A DNA stretch of 64,000 nt, from NCBI GenBank assembly GCA_010645155.1, contig CM021320.1, forward strand, positions 4,925,071-4,989,070. The letters run 5' to 3'. The DNA comes from Tigriopus japonicus. Taxonomy: Eukaryota; Arthropoda; Copepoda; Harpacticoida; Harpacticidae. Every line of letters begins with the position of its first letter. Position 1 is the first letter of the stretch. The notes under the pieces are model-generated. The model searched no databases. It had not been told where the DNA came from and saw only the letters and a list, made by a program, of their open reading frames with translations. A program made the position numbers and the translations under genes. Below are positions 35,501 to 46,600 of this stretch, in pieces.

Positions 35501-36148
35501 AAGAAACCTGTGATCGAAGATATTGACCAATCTAGGTTGCAAATATTCAGACCCTCCATGTTTGGAGGGACTCTGACAGAAATTTTGGACATGCAAAAAG
35601 ATCGCTTTCCCCATCGAAAACTGCCTTGGATATTAACAACTCTAGCTGAGCAGATCATTCAGTTGAACGGCTTAGCCACTGAGGGAATATTTAGAGTTCC
35701 GGCAGATCTAGACGAAGTCAATAATGTCAAAACTCGGTTTGACCAATGGGAAATACCGGCTTGCGCGGATTGTCATACTGCGGCGTCTTTGCTCAAACTT
35801 TGGTTCCGAGAACTTTACGAACCAATCATCCCTGATGCCCTCTACGAGGAAAGTGTTCAAGTCGGCGAGAATATTCAAGCCGCGTGTGACATTGTGGCCC
35901 GAATCCCTCCTCCTAACCACGATATCCTTCTATTCTTGATCCGATTTCTCCAGTTGTTTGCCTCTCCCGAAGTGGCACAGGTTACCAAAATGGACGCTTC
36001 CAATCTCAGTACTGTGTTTGCTCCCAACTGTCTCCGTTGTCCTTCCATGGATCCATCTGTGATTCTGGAGAACACGAGGAAGGAAATGGCGTTTGTAAAA
36101 GCCCTAGTCTTTGGATTGGATACAACAGCTATGGAGGGCGTGCTGTGA
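32579..36148 (+). CDS. ARHGAP39: Rho GTPase-activating protein 39 / Vilse (WW-WW-MyTH4-RhoGAP), 1189 aa, single coding exon
   Basis: This cytoplasmic GAP for Rac/Cdc42 is known in flies as Vilse or CrossGAP, where its WW region binds the Robo receptor and couples axon guidance to Rac. Two WW domains open the protein: residues 10-37 (Trp10, Trp33, Pro36) and 49-76 (Trp50, aromatic run FYYY at 60-63, Trp72, Pro75). A long low-complexity Ser/Pro/His-rich linker follows, with several proline-rich stretches and an acidic stretch. The MyTH4 domain lies at about 806-975 (motifs GYLSPKIRDEIYVQLCKQ and GWELMAICLSFFPPS). The RhoGAP domain lies at about 994-1180 and keeps the arginine finger Arg1039 in GIFRVP plus the KLWFRELYEP and LSTVFAPN blocks. 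The ATG is the first in frame after a pyrimidine-rich AG at 32572-32573, so an untranslated 5' exon is likely. The lack of introns over 3.6 kb is odd beside its multi-exon neighbours. Confidence 0.95.
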   Translation: MSLGPQEAEWVEIIEPRTKEHMYANLTTGECVWDPPPGVPVKRTNDHQWWELFDQNTSRFYYYNATTQKTVWHRPENCDIIPLAKLQTLKQNTEVKEEDTKALENRSAQTTSALAYGKPLGEAFTNLKKKTKLTLSSLTQTSPVNSPRVVRKVKHHQFHHHGNRHHRTKSDVSHALSSPPSSSEKSRHDLTSPQRQPYSPHHSSHRYLPTEQPTRHGEDKRRTTIGPSQSKYYSIPHNSVRDVAKSRRPERPPSPGSLAKQRSLEGDHFRIATQLSLPPTQDQDLVSGNSSLRLGPKLPPPIPDESLPPLSSSNISRSISFMAKHPLPTSKLQEENIWKPPPGFESVNGKKSVESTPQSLRRHKGSPESNHSGSSSHYANSHSDVSSPIDGYCTPMINRKQKSLNTSFEGSGSNGTRSSLMQRSAKGFKEPPQSSQTQQLAEKLDQENGSDVGKNGELSKSSTVDNDFSTNEENKMQDSRFKAPLNNISHRYKAQKPRRGRGGGGDNNGTWDRFHHVNKMSPLQQYILEQAKLSGYRFGDGLDTTDRDSFVESEDDWMNHHDDSDDFADDEDGGVSDDVSKASSVDGEDDRFLTEPTYNNLDPKWIESMYTAGYPHNSSMFPGMVSGSTLERNSSNQAPQPALGSNATPQQHSHHHLRPAPPVPPHQIPIPSSQTRISQDVDAFSEEFDVRMRFNNRSQGNPNSSTMPRPSSHGPTLQQNPSFPVPYDVLHHPSLQRNTQSLMETNSNVSTLRGGTLGRVNSRTSDVTESRVSGSMLSVSTSIHSTISCESDIEKYAMDNLNIQKKGLFRKKLTVKDILTHSKESLKKPLTCLADKALKKEAVDIFRLMQIYMGDRRAKQGMTINSVALDITHKGYLSPKIRDEIYVQLCKQTTENSNRESLRRGWELMAICLSFFPPSVTFSLALHAYIHKHRDPGLDYPDVGKWPIHVQISHYAGICAKRLDRIGESGRLSPKKPVIEDIDQSRLQIFRPSMFGGTLTEILDMQKDRFPHRKLPWILTTLAEQIIQLNGLATEGIFRVPADLDEVNNVKTRFDQWEIPACADCHTAASLLKLWFRELYEPIIPDALYEESVQVGENIQAACDIVARIPPPNHDILLFLIRFLQLFASPEVAQVTKMDASNLSTVFAPNCLRCPSMDPSVILENTRKEMAFVKALVFGLDTTAMEGVL

Positions 36149-36760
36149 AATGCCTCCAGGTGCTTATCTTATCAGACAAATTGCAACTTGCGGCCATATT
36201 ACTTCTACTAATCCACCTGAACTTTTTTTGCCGTCAAAGTTGCCATTGCAACTGCTGCCCTTACAACCTCTTTTGATTATTTCCTTTTACTGATGCTGTT
36301 CCACTCATCTCTTCGTCATGGTCGTTTCTCTCATCTTGTCATTGCAAACTCACACCCACCCTACCGCCCAATCAAAAGATAGTCAAGTTTTAGCTGGTAC
36401 TAGCTTTACCGCATGCCTCATATATTTACAACTCACATCCATAGCCAGAAACCTTCAATATTATTATCGATGTCATTCCTTCTTTAAAGTTTCAAAACAT
36501 AATCAGTCAGTGAACTACTTATTTGTTCAAAACGTGGTTCCTTTATGAAAGAATTTCACTCTCTCTCACCCCTTAACCATTATGAAGTTAGTCCATTGCT
36601 AAGTCATTTCCGAAACCAAAATATGAATCGTTACTCTTTTATTACTACGATTATCATCAATGTCAAGTATTATTTATACTGCTACGCTAATATTAATACC
36701 AAACAATATTTCGACGACCAAATGTTAATACACTTGAGCCGTACGAGATACAATTTACGT
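36149..36760. other. 3' UTR space between Vilse and the 7-TM receptor
   Basis: About 610 bases lie between two convergent stop codons. The block contains a possible poly(A) signal for the receptor and no other recognisable feature. Confidence 0.5.
36638..36643 (-). promoter_or_regulatory. Possible polyadenylation signal for the 7-TM receptor gene
   Basis: An AATAAA on the minus strand lies about 118 bases beyond the stop codon of the receptor gene, which is a normal distance. This is motif evidence only. Confidence 0.35.
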
Positions 36761-38632
36761 TCATTTTTGGCACAGATCTCGCCAATCCTCCAAAACTTTT
36801 CTCAGAACTATAGTTCGAGCAAGATTGTTTTTATAGATATAAAATATGGGCATTAACGTGGTCACAAATAACATAGGGAGGAAATAAGCAAACACAAATC
36901 CATAACGATGAGGTACTCGTTCGATATTTGTATGAAGGTCATCGTCCACGAAGAACACACCAAGAGGAATCAAAACGAGAAGGTACATGAACAGAGCCAA
37001 AACACTTTGTCCGAAATTTGCAACATTTTTGCACTTGAGACGGTTGCCAACTTGGGAAAACCCTGAAACAAAGAAGAATAGGTTGCGTGATTATCGATAC
37101 TAAAAGAACGTAAACTTCTGATATCTATGTAAGCCACCTAATAACAATCCTTTTTTATGATGCATAACTATTTTACTTTGAAATTCGTTCGAAATAATAT
37201 CTACTTCATGGGATCCTGCTTGTGATAGAATGAGAGGGCTCTTAACTTGAATGAAAGTTTTGGCCGAAATTGGACTAGCCGAAACCGGAAGGAGGTGGCT
37301 ACAACATTATATACGACCCCAATTCCCTAGAAGATTCTCAATACCTATGGCTAAGAAAAAATGAATCATCGTATTGTGTAAGTTCGGAAATCATTTTGTT
37401 ATAGAGTTTTTTTTAGAAAAACTAATTCCGCTTGAAAATCTATTTACCGCTCAAACTTCTCCCTCAAACTCCAAACATTTATAGCCTTATGTCTATTTTC
37501 CGTATTGGTAGGCATATCCGAAACCGAAATTTCGCCTGATTACTTTTGGCTTACCTCTTAATCTACAGCTGAACAAAGGTCTGAAACATGAACCAACTCA
37601 TAGAAATCTATAACCAAGTCCATCTAACTCCAAGCTATTTGTTAAAGCTAGCAACTTCGAAAGCAATAAAACCAAATTGTCTTATAAGAGAACTTGGCTA
37701 CCCACTCGTAAATTTAACTCGTGAAGAAATTACCTGAAAAAAGATTACTTTCAAATTTGTTCTTGGTTTTGCTCTTGTGTATATCTGAATTCAGGGGCAA
37801 GCAAATTAATTTTCAGGGAACCAGTAAATCTCAATTAGATTCAGAGAGAAGATTGCCTCCTCTGAACAACTTCAATAGTACCCAAATATAATCAAAGGCT
37901 GCAAGGTTGGAACTTACCCAAGCAAGGGTGCTGTTTCAGACGATGAGGGACCAAAGGCTGATCAAGTCGAAGATTCCCAACATAAATTTGAATAAAGACA
38001 AAGATATGCCAGATGAGGGAAATGATCGGAAGAAAATTTAACGGAGATTGATTCTTGGACATTCCACCGAGAAAAAACTCTTGCTCTTGCCTGCCAATGC
38101 AAATGGTATAAACTTCCTGATTCTTGCCCCAAATGTACATATCTATTAGAACAAAGAATCCCGACAAGAAGATATTTCCCACCATAAAGAAGGTCAAAAA
38201 GAAGTCATCGTTAACTATTTTGACGCTTTTCCACACACAGTGATAAACATATCGGACACCCACAATCTCATTTGACCAGAAAAAGCCCAGAACAAAGATG
38301 AATTTAGAGGAGAAATTCCGAATCACGCAAAAGTTCTCACTGTATTGCCAACCCAAGAAGAACCGAAAGAAGTCAATGTTAACTACGAGAATGTTGTTGA
38401 AGATGATGCACCCTTGCACTTGGAAAACCATACGATTGATCAGATTTCGCCGTTGCACGTTGCCACCAAATCGTTCAAACCACATCAGACAATATATCAG
38501 AAAATTACCTAAGATTTCAATCAAGATATACAAGATTAGCGTCATAGCCTGACAAATTGGATCATTTGAAATGGGTACAAGCAAGTCTTCATTGGTCTCC
38601 GACTGCACAATCTCGGGGTTCATTGCACTCAT
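36761..38632 (-). CDS. Divergent seven-transmembrane receptor, probably a class A-like orphan GPCR, two exons, 338 aa
   Basis: Exons on the minus strand are 38632-37918 and 37062-36761, joined in phase by an 855-bp GT-AG intron. The predicted product has seven hydrophobic segments at about 29-51, 66-92, 104-132, 142-168, 197-219, 255-278 and 293-315. Rhodopsin-type hallmarks are present but worn. There is a Gly-Asn pair in helix 1 (42-43), Cys102 just before helix 3 and Cys178 in the second outer loop (the usual disulfide pair). VRYVYH stands where DRY is expected and MPIFYIY stands where NPxxY is expected. The cytosolic tail is short. The frame upstream of 38632 closes with a TGA shortly before, so the first ATG is used; Met4 is an alternative. 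Ligand and closest family are unknown. It could instead belong to another 7-TM family such as a chemoreceptor. It is tail-to-tail with the Vilse gene. Confidence 0.7.
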
Positions 38633-41600
38633 TGAGGCAGTCAATGATTCAATTCAAAGTGAACTAGAAAGACTGAGAAGATATTGGAGATTGTGAACAT
38701 CAAGAGCTTTCTCGCTCTTATTTTAAGGTAGTGCTATCCTGATCTTTCCCACTTGTGCAAAAATCAAGCTCCTCCATGTCAAAAATATCGATGTAATGAT
38801 GAAAGTCAATCCATTATTGCCATATTGCCTTGTGATCGAAATTAAATATTATGATTATTTTCAACTAGCATAGATGAAAAAACGCAATCGTATGATTTCG
38901 AAGCAAATTGCATTAATTGATGCGTAAATTTTCAACAGTGAAAAGGCTGCATTGCTGCATTGAAAAAAAAACTGTTTGACGTCAATTTCATCTTTTACAT
39001 CTTTTTAGTTCCTTCTTGAGCCGTGTGGCCTAAAGTTGGTTCTATTTTAGGGGCCAGAAACGCTTACGTGAAACTGTGGGGTAAAAATCGACTATCTGGT
39101 CAAAAAAATTAGTCGAAACCGCCAAAAATGTCGCACTGGATTTAGAATTTAAAATCACATTGAAATTCTAGTTCCACCAATTATTTATTAGGTACTGCAC
39201 ATGCTTAGTTCCATGACAACCATGGATGCTTTTGACCTTTTGATGTGGACCTTGTTGGTTAACATTTGAGCTAACTTCACGAAGAACTTTATAGAGATTG
39301 AACGTTCCTCAAATTGGCACTAGGACGCCATCTCCTTTTAGCGTTCAATTTTTGAGGCGTTGACTAGTGTTTAACGCCATATCAGCTACCGCAATATTTT
39401 TTTTTCAAGGTCAGTGCTACCTTATGCTACATGCTACCTCAAACTGAAAGCCTAACACAAGATGGAGAAGAAAACAACTTCGAATAATTTCTGTTCATTA
39501 TGAGTACTTTCTGTGTTCTAAATTTGGAGACACTGGAAGAGCTTTGGTCGTGGTAGTTTTTGCAACAATTGTGGCGCAGCCTAATTAGCCAAAAAAGCTT
39601 AAAAAACGTGCCAGTAGTTAACACGGCACATTTTTTATTTCAGATTTCTCCAAACCAAGGAAATGACGAGATTTTTGTAACAGTATAACGGAAAAAATAA
39701 TCTTGAATTCAGTCAGCCTTTTAATTAAGGTGGTACTGCAAAATAAAACAGATTAAGTTGTTATCCATAGCAAAATTTCTCTTAAATGTGAAACACATTT
39801 GGCTAAAACTACATATATGTAATCACGCATGTGTTTACAAGTAAAGTTGTATTTTACACTTGCAAAATGTAAATAAAACATTGTAGCTATTGACATTCCC
39901 TTGAAAAAAATTAGTCGTTTTTTCCTTTTATTCACATTTTAGTGCTGGTTCATGGCTAAGTAGATCATTTTCTTAAATGATAATCAGCAAATCTGTGACA
40001 TGCCTAATTGTCAGAACTTTCAACATTCTTCTAGGAATCATTTTTAGTCTTTTGCACAAGGACTATTTCTCCTAAATTCCTTTTGCATTGTTTGCCATAA
40101 ATTCAGGTTTTATCAATGAAGATCACATTTCGCTTTTTTCCCTCCGAAAACAAAGAGCAAATCAAAAAGAAAAATCATAGCTCTTTATGTGATCCCTATG
40201 TAAAACGATTTTTGAAACTAAAGTATTTGAAGACTCGACAACTGTTTTGCACAATAACGTCATTTTTTGGGTCGCTTGCTAACGAGAGAAATATTTTCAA
40301 AAAAAAAATAGTTCAGATTACCGATCTTTAAGTATTTTTTTTGAAAAATAAAACAACAGCGGCTGTGGCGAGTGCATACTCAAGAACCGTTAGTCTGACT
40401 TGATTTTTGTATACTCTATATTTTAACATGTGCCCTTTCTCTCAATTCACTGCTTAATTAGATGATTGATAAACACTAAAATTCTATCTTTTGACAACAA
40501 CGGCCCCATTTTTATGTTTCTTTTGAAATTTCTTTTCAAATGTTGGTATTCGAAAAGATACGTCTTTAAAAAAGCAGTTTTGGCAAAAATTATGAGTCAA
40601 ATGGTACATAATACAGTTAAGTCAAATGCTCAAATGCTTGTAGAGACAGACTTTTAATATTTTTGCACTGCTAATTTTGAAGCACTATAATGCAGTCACC
40701 TCCAGCCTGTCAAGGTTGGAAACTTTCTCCTTTGTTAGTCTTCGAAAATTTTAATGAAATGGATTGTGAAAGTAAAAAGTTAGCAAAAAAACAAGAACGT
40801 TTTTGACCTCCCAATTTTATCATCATAAGTTATGGAACATGGCATTAAAATAAATGTTTCTGCATGGTCATAGTTCACACTTCTTCAAACTTTTGGTGGC
40901 ATTACTTTATTTTTTTGGCAACGCTGGTTCGTTCATTCTTGCGGACCTTACGGTTTTTGAAATACTTACGGATCAAAATATGAACTAAGCCTCAAGGACT
41001 TCTGGTGAATTTTTCAAATCTCACAACGAACCAAAATACTTGCTCCAATCATGATCAAAATTGGCTTTGTGATGTCAGATCTTAGGATCAGATCTTGAGT
41101 ATGTCGTTTCCGAATAATTTCAATCATATTTGGACTAGAATGGGTTTCCAAACATATGCCATGCCACGTTGAGTATGATAAGTCGATGATTGAAAAAATC
41201 TCAAGTAAACTTTATTACATTTCGCGTCCCTACCAATTCCCACCTCAAATTTGCGTCGTGAAACTCTTTGAATAATATTACATGTAATTCTGCGAAGCTT
41301 GTCAACCACATTTCCCAGAATTTCGTATGGGCAAAGACTTGAGGAAATGGGACTCTTTCAAGTAGCATTTCGAGTCCCCAAGATGGTGGCCATTGGGATA
41401 GACTGGAGTAAGTGTGTGTGCCTGATGATGGCACAAGTGGTCCCCGGCGGAAACTGGCCATTTTATGCATTCCATGTTTGCCAAAGTGAGTAGTTTCTGT
41501 CCGGTTTCCGTCACGAGGAGGGACTTGATATTGAAGTGGGTGATAAATTTTCCAAGATGTGACGGAACGTTCTGCGGCTGATGCCTTCAGAGTGCTCCAG

Positions 41601-42916
41601 AGAAATTGAATTTCTTCTCTTTTCCAGAGATCATGGATTTTGTGGTCCAAGTTGGGGATTCTATTCTTAGGGCTGAGGTGCAATAACTTGGAATTGAATA
41701 GCTTGCAAATTGAATTTACTAGGGCACCTCTCCTCTGAATAAACCAACGTATGTCAAATGGGAGGGATTAACACGTTACATTACACACCAGATAGCGCTA
41801 ACAACCTACCCTTGCAGAAAATTGAGTTCTTCAAGGGTCAGATTTTGGAAAATGTTCAATATAAGACCAATGACATGGATCATGTATGTTGAGGAGTGAT
41901 GCAAAGCAATTTAAAAACAGAAGGAGAATTTAGACACCTTCAAATAAACAAAATATTAGTTTTTACGTAGGATAGGTTACCTCAGGAACCGGTCTCCTCT
42001 GGCCATTATTCTATTCAAAGTCAGGCATTCCTGATTCAATGGTTCTGAGGAACTCCTCTATTTCAGTAACGAAACTGTAGATAATAGCAATAAAACATAT
42101 TTTTTCTCAAAAATATCAGGAATTGATTTTCCAACTTCAAGTTTTGCAATGAGACAGGAATTGTTGGAATAACCTACATCCGTTAGAACAACCAGGTTTA
42201 AATCCTCGTTTTATCTAACTTTCACCCTCTTCAGAGTGTCAAGTCTTCCGAACTTTTTTCCCACCAAAATAAGGGTGGCAAAATCTGACGAAAAGCTGAA
42301 AAAGACAAAATCAAATGTTGAAAATTGAAATATCTTTCATCCATACACATGTCAAGTTAAGTGAAGAATATACGTTTACATTATGTGTTCTTGTGTGAAA
42401 CGGTAAACATTCAAGCGTAAATAATCCAATGATGTTAAGAGCACTTTTCAAAGTTTGGGGGTTTGGTTGCTTTTTCATTGTTTACCAAATCTGGCTAGTA
42501 ATCCCTCCCATGGTCAAAGAGGCCCTGGATGAAAAAGAAAAGTTTTTTTTTGTTGGGGAACCAAAAAGGAATAAAAATCGTGTTCTACTGCAACTGGAAA
42601 GAGAAAATGTTGGATTCCAAATATGAAGGAAACCTTCAATCAAAGTGCTTCATACTTACGTTTTTGACGAAATCCATTTCGTTGATTGAATCTTAGTTAA
42701 AGAACGAGAGCCGAAATTTTCCTTAGACAAAGGTGAATTGGCATTGGAAGAAATGAAATTTGGGAGAAAAAATGGCCATTTTTGCCACAACCACAAAGCC
42801 TTCGTTTTTTATTTGAATTTGTTTACTCCACGAATATTATACGTACAAATTTTTTTGCTTTAAAGTCAATAATTGCTTTCTGCTTCGGTTTTGGTTCAGC
42901 CCTCTTTGTCATTTTT
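38633..42916. other. Gene-poor stretch upstream of the 7-TM receptor
   Basis: This AT-rich sequence has no gene I can support. A 160-codon minus-strand frame at 41201-41683 overlaps two other open frames on both strands and has no recognisable motif. The promoter of the receptor gene should lie just above 38632. Confidence 0.45.
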
Positions 42917-43680
42917 TTATGGAAAGTTTGATGCACATATCCCATTGAAAATGGGTACGGCATTTCAAACGTGTGGCAGGATCTATCGCACTTTCAAGTC
43001 CAGAGATAGTCTTACGCTGCTAACTCTGTACAAGGCGAATGTTCAACCGCATCTTGAATATGCTTGCCCCATTTGGGCTCCAATGAGTTCAGCAGATTTG
43101 CAAAAGGTCGAGCAGGTTCAAAGATGTTTTACTAGGAACATCACAAGAATGAGAGAGCTCTCGTATTGGGAGAGATTCCAAAAGTTACGGTTGTACAGTA
43201 CTCAGAGAAGGTATGAAAGGTATCTGATACTGTACGTGTATGTCTTCAAGATCGTTCATGGGCTCTGTCCTAACCCAAGATTTCAGGTCAGGTGTACCGA
43301 CCGTAGAGGTTTTATTTGCACTCTGAGAGCACCTTCAATTCTTAGTCTAGTTCGAGTTTAGGAATCAAGTCTTGTTTGAACAATGAAGTCCTTCTTTATC
43401 GGGTCTTTTATTGTTCAATATGTTGACTTCCAATCTTCGTCGAGAATATGTCTGAGCTCATCCTCTAAAAACTTTTAAAGAAGGGTTAGATAATTTTTAA
43501 ACATCATTCCTAATCAACCCATTCTACAAGAGTTGTCCAGACCTGACAGCAGTAACTCGTTGGTTGACCAAATTTCGTTTAATTGTTGATTGTATAAATT
43601 ATGTTTTTTTTTATTTATTTGTTTACAAGGAATCCCATTCCTAGTAGTGGGAATAAAAAATCCGCAAGCAACCAAAAAAA
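42917..43680 (+). mobile_element. 5'-truncated LINE copy (CR1/Jockey type), 3' end only
   Basis: The sequence matches the LINE at 58.7-61.4 kb from the region just after its reverse-transcriptase core to its 3' end. Shared peptide blocks include AFQTCG, IYRTFKSRDS, PHLEYA and MRELSYWER. The open frame 42873-43361 holds most of it and is then broken. The 3' tail carries the conserved GGAATCCCATTCC hairpin and ends AAATCCGC followed by a short A run. It is a dead fragment. Confidence 0.85.
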
Positions 43681-46600
43681 TCAGTTTGGAAACGAGATTA
43701 AAACCATAGGCCATCGACTTCCATACAATCGCTTACAAAAGTTTCCCATCCCATCGGAGCCGATTTTATTTTCAATAGTTTTCAGTGTTATTATGCCAAT
43801 GTAGAGTTCATTGGATTCAAGGCTCTCTGATGTCAATGGGAAAGTGAGCTTTGAAATTTTGTATTCAATCTGAATGGCCTCGTTAAACCTTGCGGATCCT
43901 GATGAAACCTGCATCCCAGCCAGCCATAAGTTGGACCTTAGCAAGTCTACTTTCCATTCAAATCACCTTTAACTCAATGACTCCCATCAACCTTTTCCGA
44001 GGATATTTTCGTAAAATCAGGCGGAGGTTTCAAAGGAAATCCTCATGAAATTGTTTCCAATCCACTCTTCATTGCAAATCAATGGAAAAAGCAAAGGAGA
44101 AAGAGCAGGCGAAATCACTTTAATATCAGACCTTCGCTGATATTGGCCCATCAAGTGAAGAGACCCCCTGGTTGACAAGTCATTGGATCGCATTGACCTG
44201 CTGATTGCGTGTCATTTATTTTGATGGTCCGAGCAATGGCCAAAAATCTTGGCACCGAAATCAACTCAATGGAGCACGATTTATCAATCATGGGCGTGGA
44301 AAGTCTCGTTCCAATCTCGACAAGAGCTCAATGACATGTCTCATCGCATTGTGATACTTTCCGACGCTTTATCGGATGCCATTAATTTATGCATAGCGAG
44401 AGTGACATATGTGCCTTTGTCATGCATATGTTGCTGATATGAGTGAATGAAAGTGAATACTGTACACTCTGACCATGGCATCCCGCATGTGTCGTTTGGA
44501 GAATGCTTTCTTTACCTCCCTTGGACATCATCCATCTTGGAGGGAAAGTTTTCGGGGAAATGATCATAGCTGCTTGTGATTTGTGAAGGTCCCGAAGGAC
44601 TTGGCTTGGACCCTCCTTGGAGATTTATTTTCTGAAACCAATCTTATCATCAATCGCGGAAAAAACACGTTCACAAAGTGTAGTATAGTATTCAGTACAT
44701 TCTTCCAGATCAAAGCCTTTGAAAAAGAACATGTCTTCAAAAGCAATGATTAATGACATCTTCTCGAGATTCTCTGTGTTCCACTTGTATGAGTACAACG
44801 ACGATCCTGAAGGTTCTGTTCGTTGGAACATCATCTATTTTCAACGCTGTTGGATTCGGGCACATTGTGTGCCCTCTTGGCGGGGATCATGCCATTGTGG
44901 ACGAGTGTAAAGCCAACTGAGGGAAGGAAGAATCCGGGAATTTCTATACACATTTTCAACCAAATACAAATGATGTTCATGTTTTCATGGATCTGTCATG
45001 TTCCACTTCACCAGCAAAAAGGCTCGTTTGTCAAAAGCTACTTTTTTGACCAAACGAGGTCCATTTTGTTAATTTTGCACGCAAGTAAGCAGCCAGATCT
45101 TTGCTCAAGACCTTTTCTTGTCCATTATATCAGTCTGCTTTATTGGATTTTAATCTCGGTCCAGGAACGCAAGCTAAAACTCGGTTTGGGTGAGGCGTCC
45201 AACTGTGAAGTTCTCCCCTCTTCTTCAAGAACCAAGAAAGGAGAACGAATCCCATTGAGGACAGCCCCTAATTCCAAAGTGGATTACCCCCAAATGGACC
45301 CCAACTCCGCTTACCGATGAGACCATTCCACATAGTGATCCCAATCAAGAGTTGATACGCAAGGACAAGAAAACAATTCTTTACAAAGACAAATACCACA
45401 CCAGTCTGGTAAGCGCAGATTTTTTTGGAAATAATTTAGAAATTATAGCACAAGAACAGTTGTTGAAGAATCAAGGAGCTTTGGAAGTCCCATGGAAAGA
45501 AAGGACAATAATTGAATCAGAATCGTGCGGTGCATCTTGGATAATTGGATCATGTTTGGTCGAGTTGTCCACGTGATAGAGAACAACATCTTCCACAACT
45601 CTTGTGAAGTTGTCATTATTGGAGATAACAAATGACGATCAGGATCTTTTTTATATATTTTTTGGCGAGAGTCAAGGAATGGCAGAAGTGAATCATTCCG
45701 TGCTCTCCAGACTTTTGGCAAATGAAAAATTGATTCCGATTTGTTAATGTCACAAAAAGGAAAGGGAATGATGTGCTCTATCCGATTCCATTCCCCTCGT
45801 TCCTGCTTGCTTTTCTTGACAATGGGCACAATTGGGAAAAATGTCCCTCATATCCTCATTTACAGGGGGCTTTTTCGAGTCCAATTTCGTGCATTTCTTT
45901 CTTTGGGTTTGGCATGAATCGCAGCTAGAAGGGTTTTCTTTTTCCATTCTCAGCCAAGTTTGGAGCTTCAAGATTCATTTTTTTGCCCAACTAGAAAATG
46001 ATCATCAGAACAGAATTTTGCCCAGCATGATGAACGAGGAACTGGCGTTTTTGCCCATAAACATGGCGACCCTAATGGATTGTGAACATCACAATAAATG
46101 AACTTCTGTCATTTGCCCCCCAGATATGATGGTAGTGGTTGTAGCCCCTAGTTTTTCGTAATAAACCACGTTCAACCTCTTCTTGTATGCTGAGCAAGGG
46201 TAAGGATTGTTTTGGAACAAAGGTTTTTATATTAATTTTTTTTGTAATTTGATTTAGACACTTATCACTGCAGAAGATCAATGGTCACGGTTACAATTGT
46301 ATTTGAAAATCAAAAGGGCGTAGGTTTTGCCTGCGCCAAGGCAGCTTACTAGCATGCTTTCAAAAGTTATTTCAAGCGTATTTGAAACCTGTTAAGGCAT
46401 GATGTAACTTATTTTTGGATTGAACATCTACTTCGAAAGAGCTCAAATGTACCTAAATAAGGTCATTTTGAAAGCCTGGTGTTTTGAAAAAATCAAAAAG
46501 GGCGAAAGTCAAATGAAGATGAATTTTTGAAGTTTGCATCCCCAAACGCAAAGCATTTGACCTTCTAGGCATTCGTAGAATGGAATATCAAACATCGAAT

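Noticed and set aside
41201..41683. 160-codon minus-strand frame
   Set aside because: It overlaps other open frames on both strands, has no splice context and no recognisable motif; probably chance.
44823..45320. 165-codon plus-strand frame
   Set aside because: Its first half is hydrophobic and intron-like, and only the part after 45165 looks coding. No start, partner exon or family was found, so it is not called as a gene.
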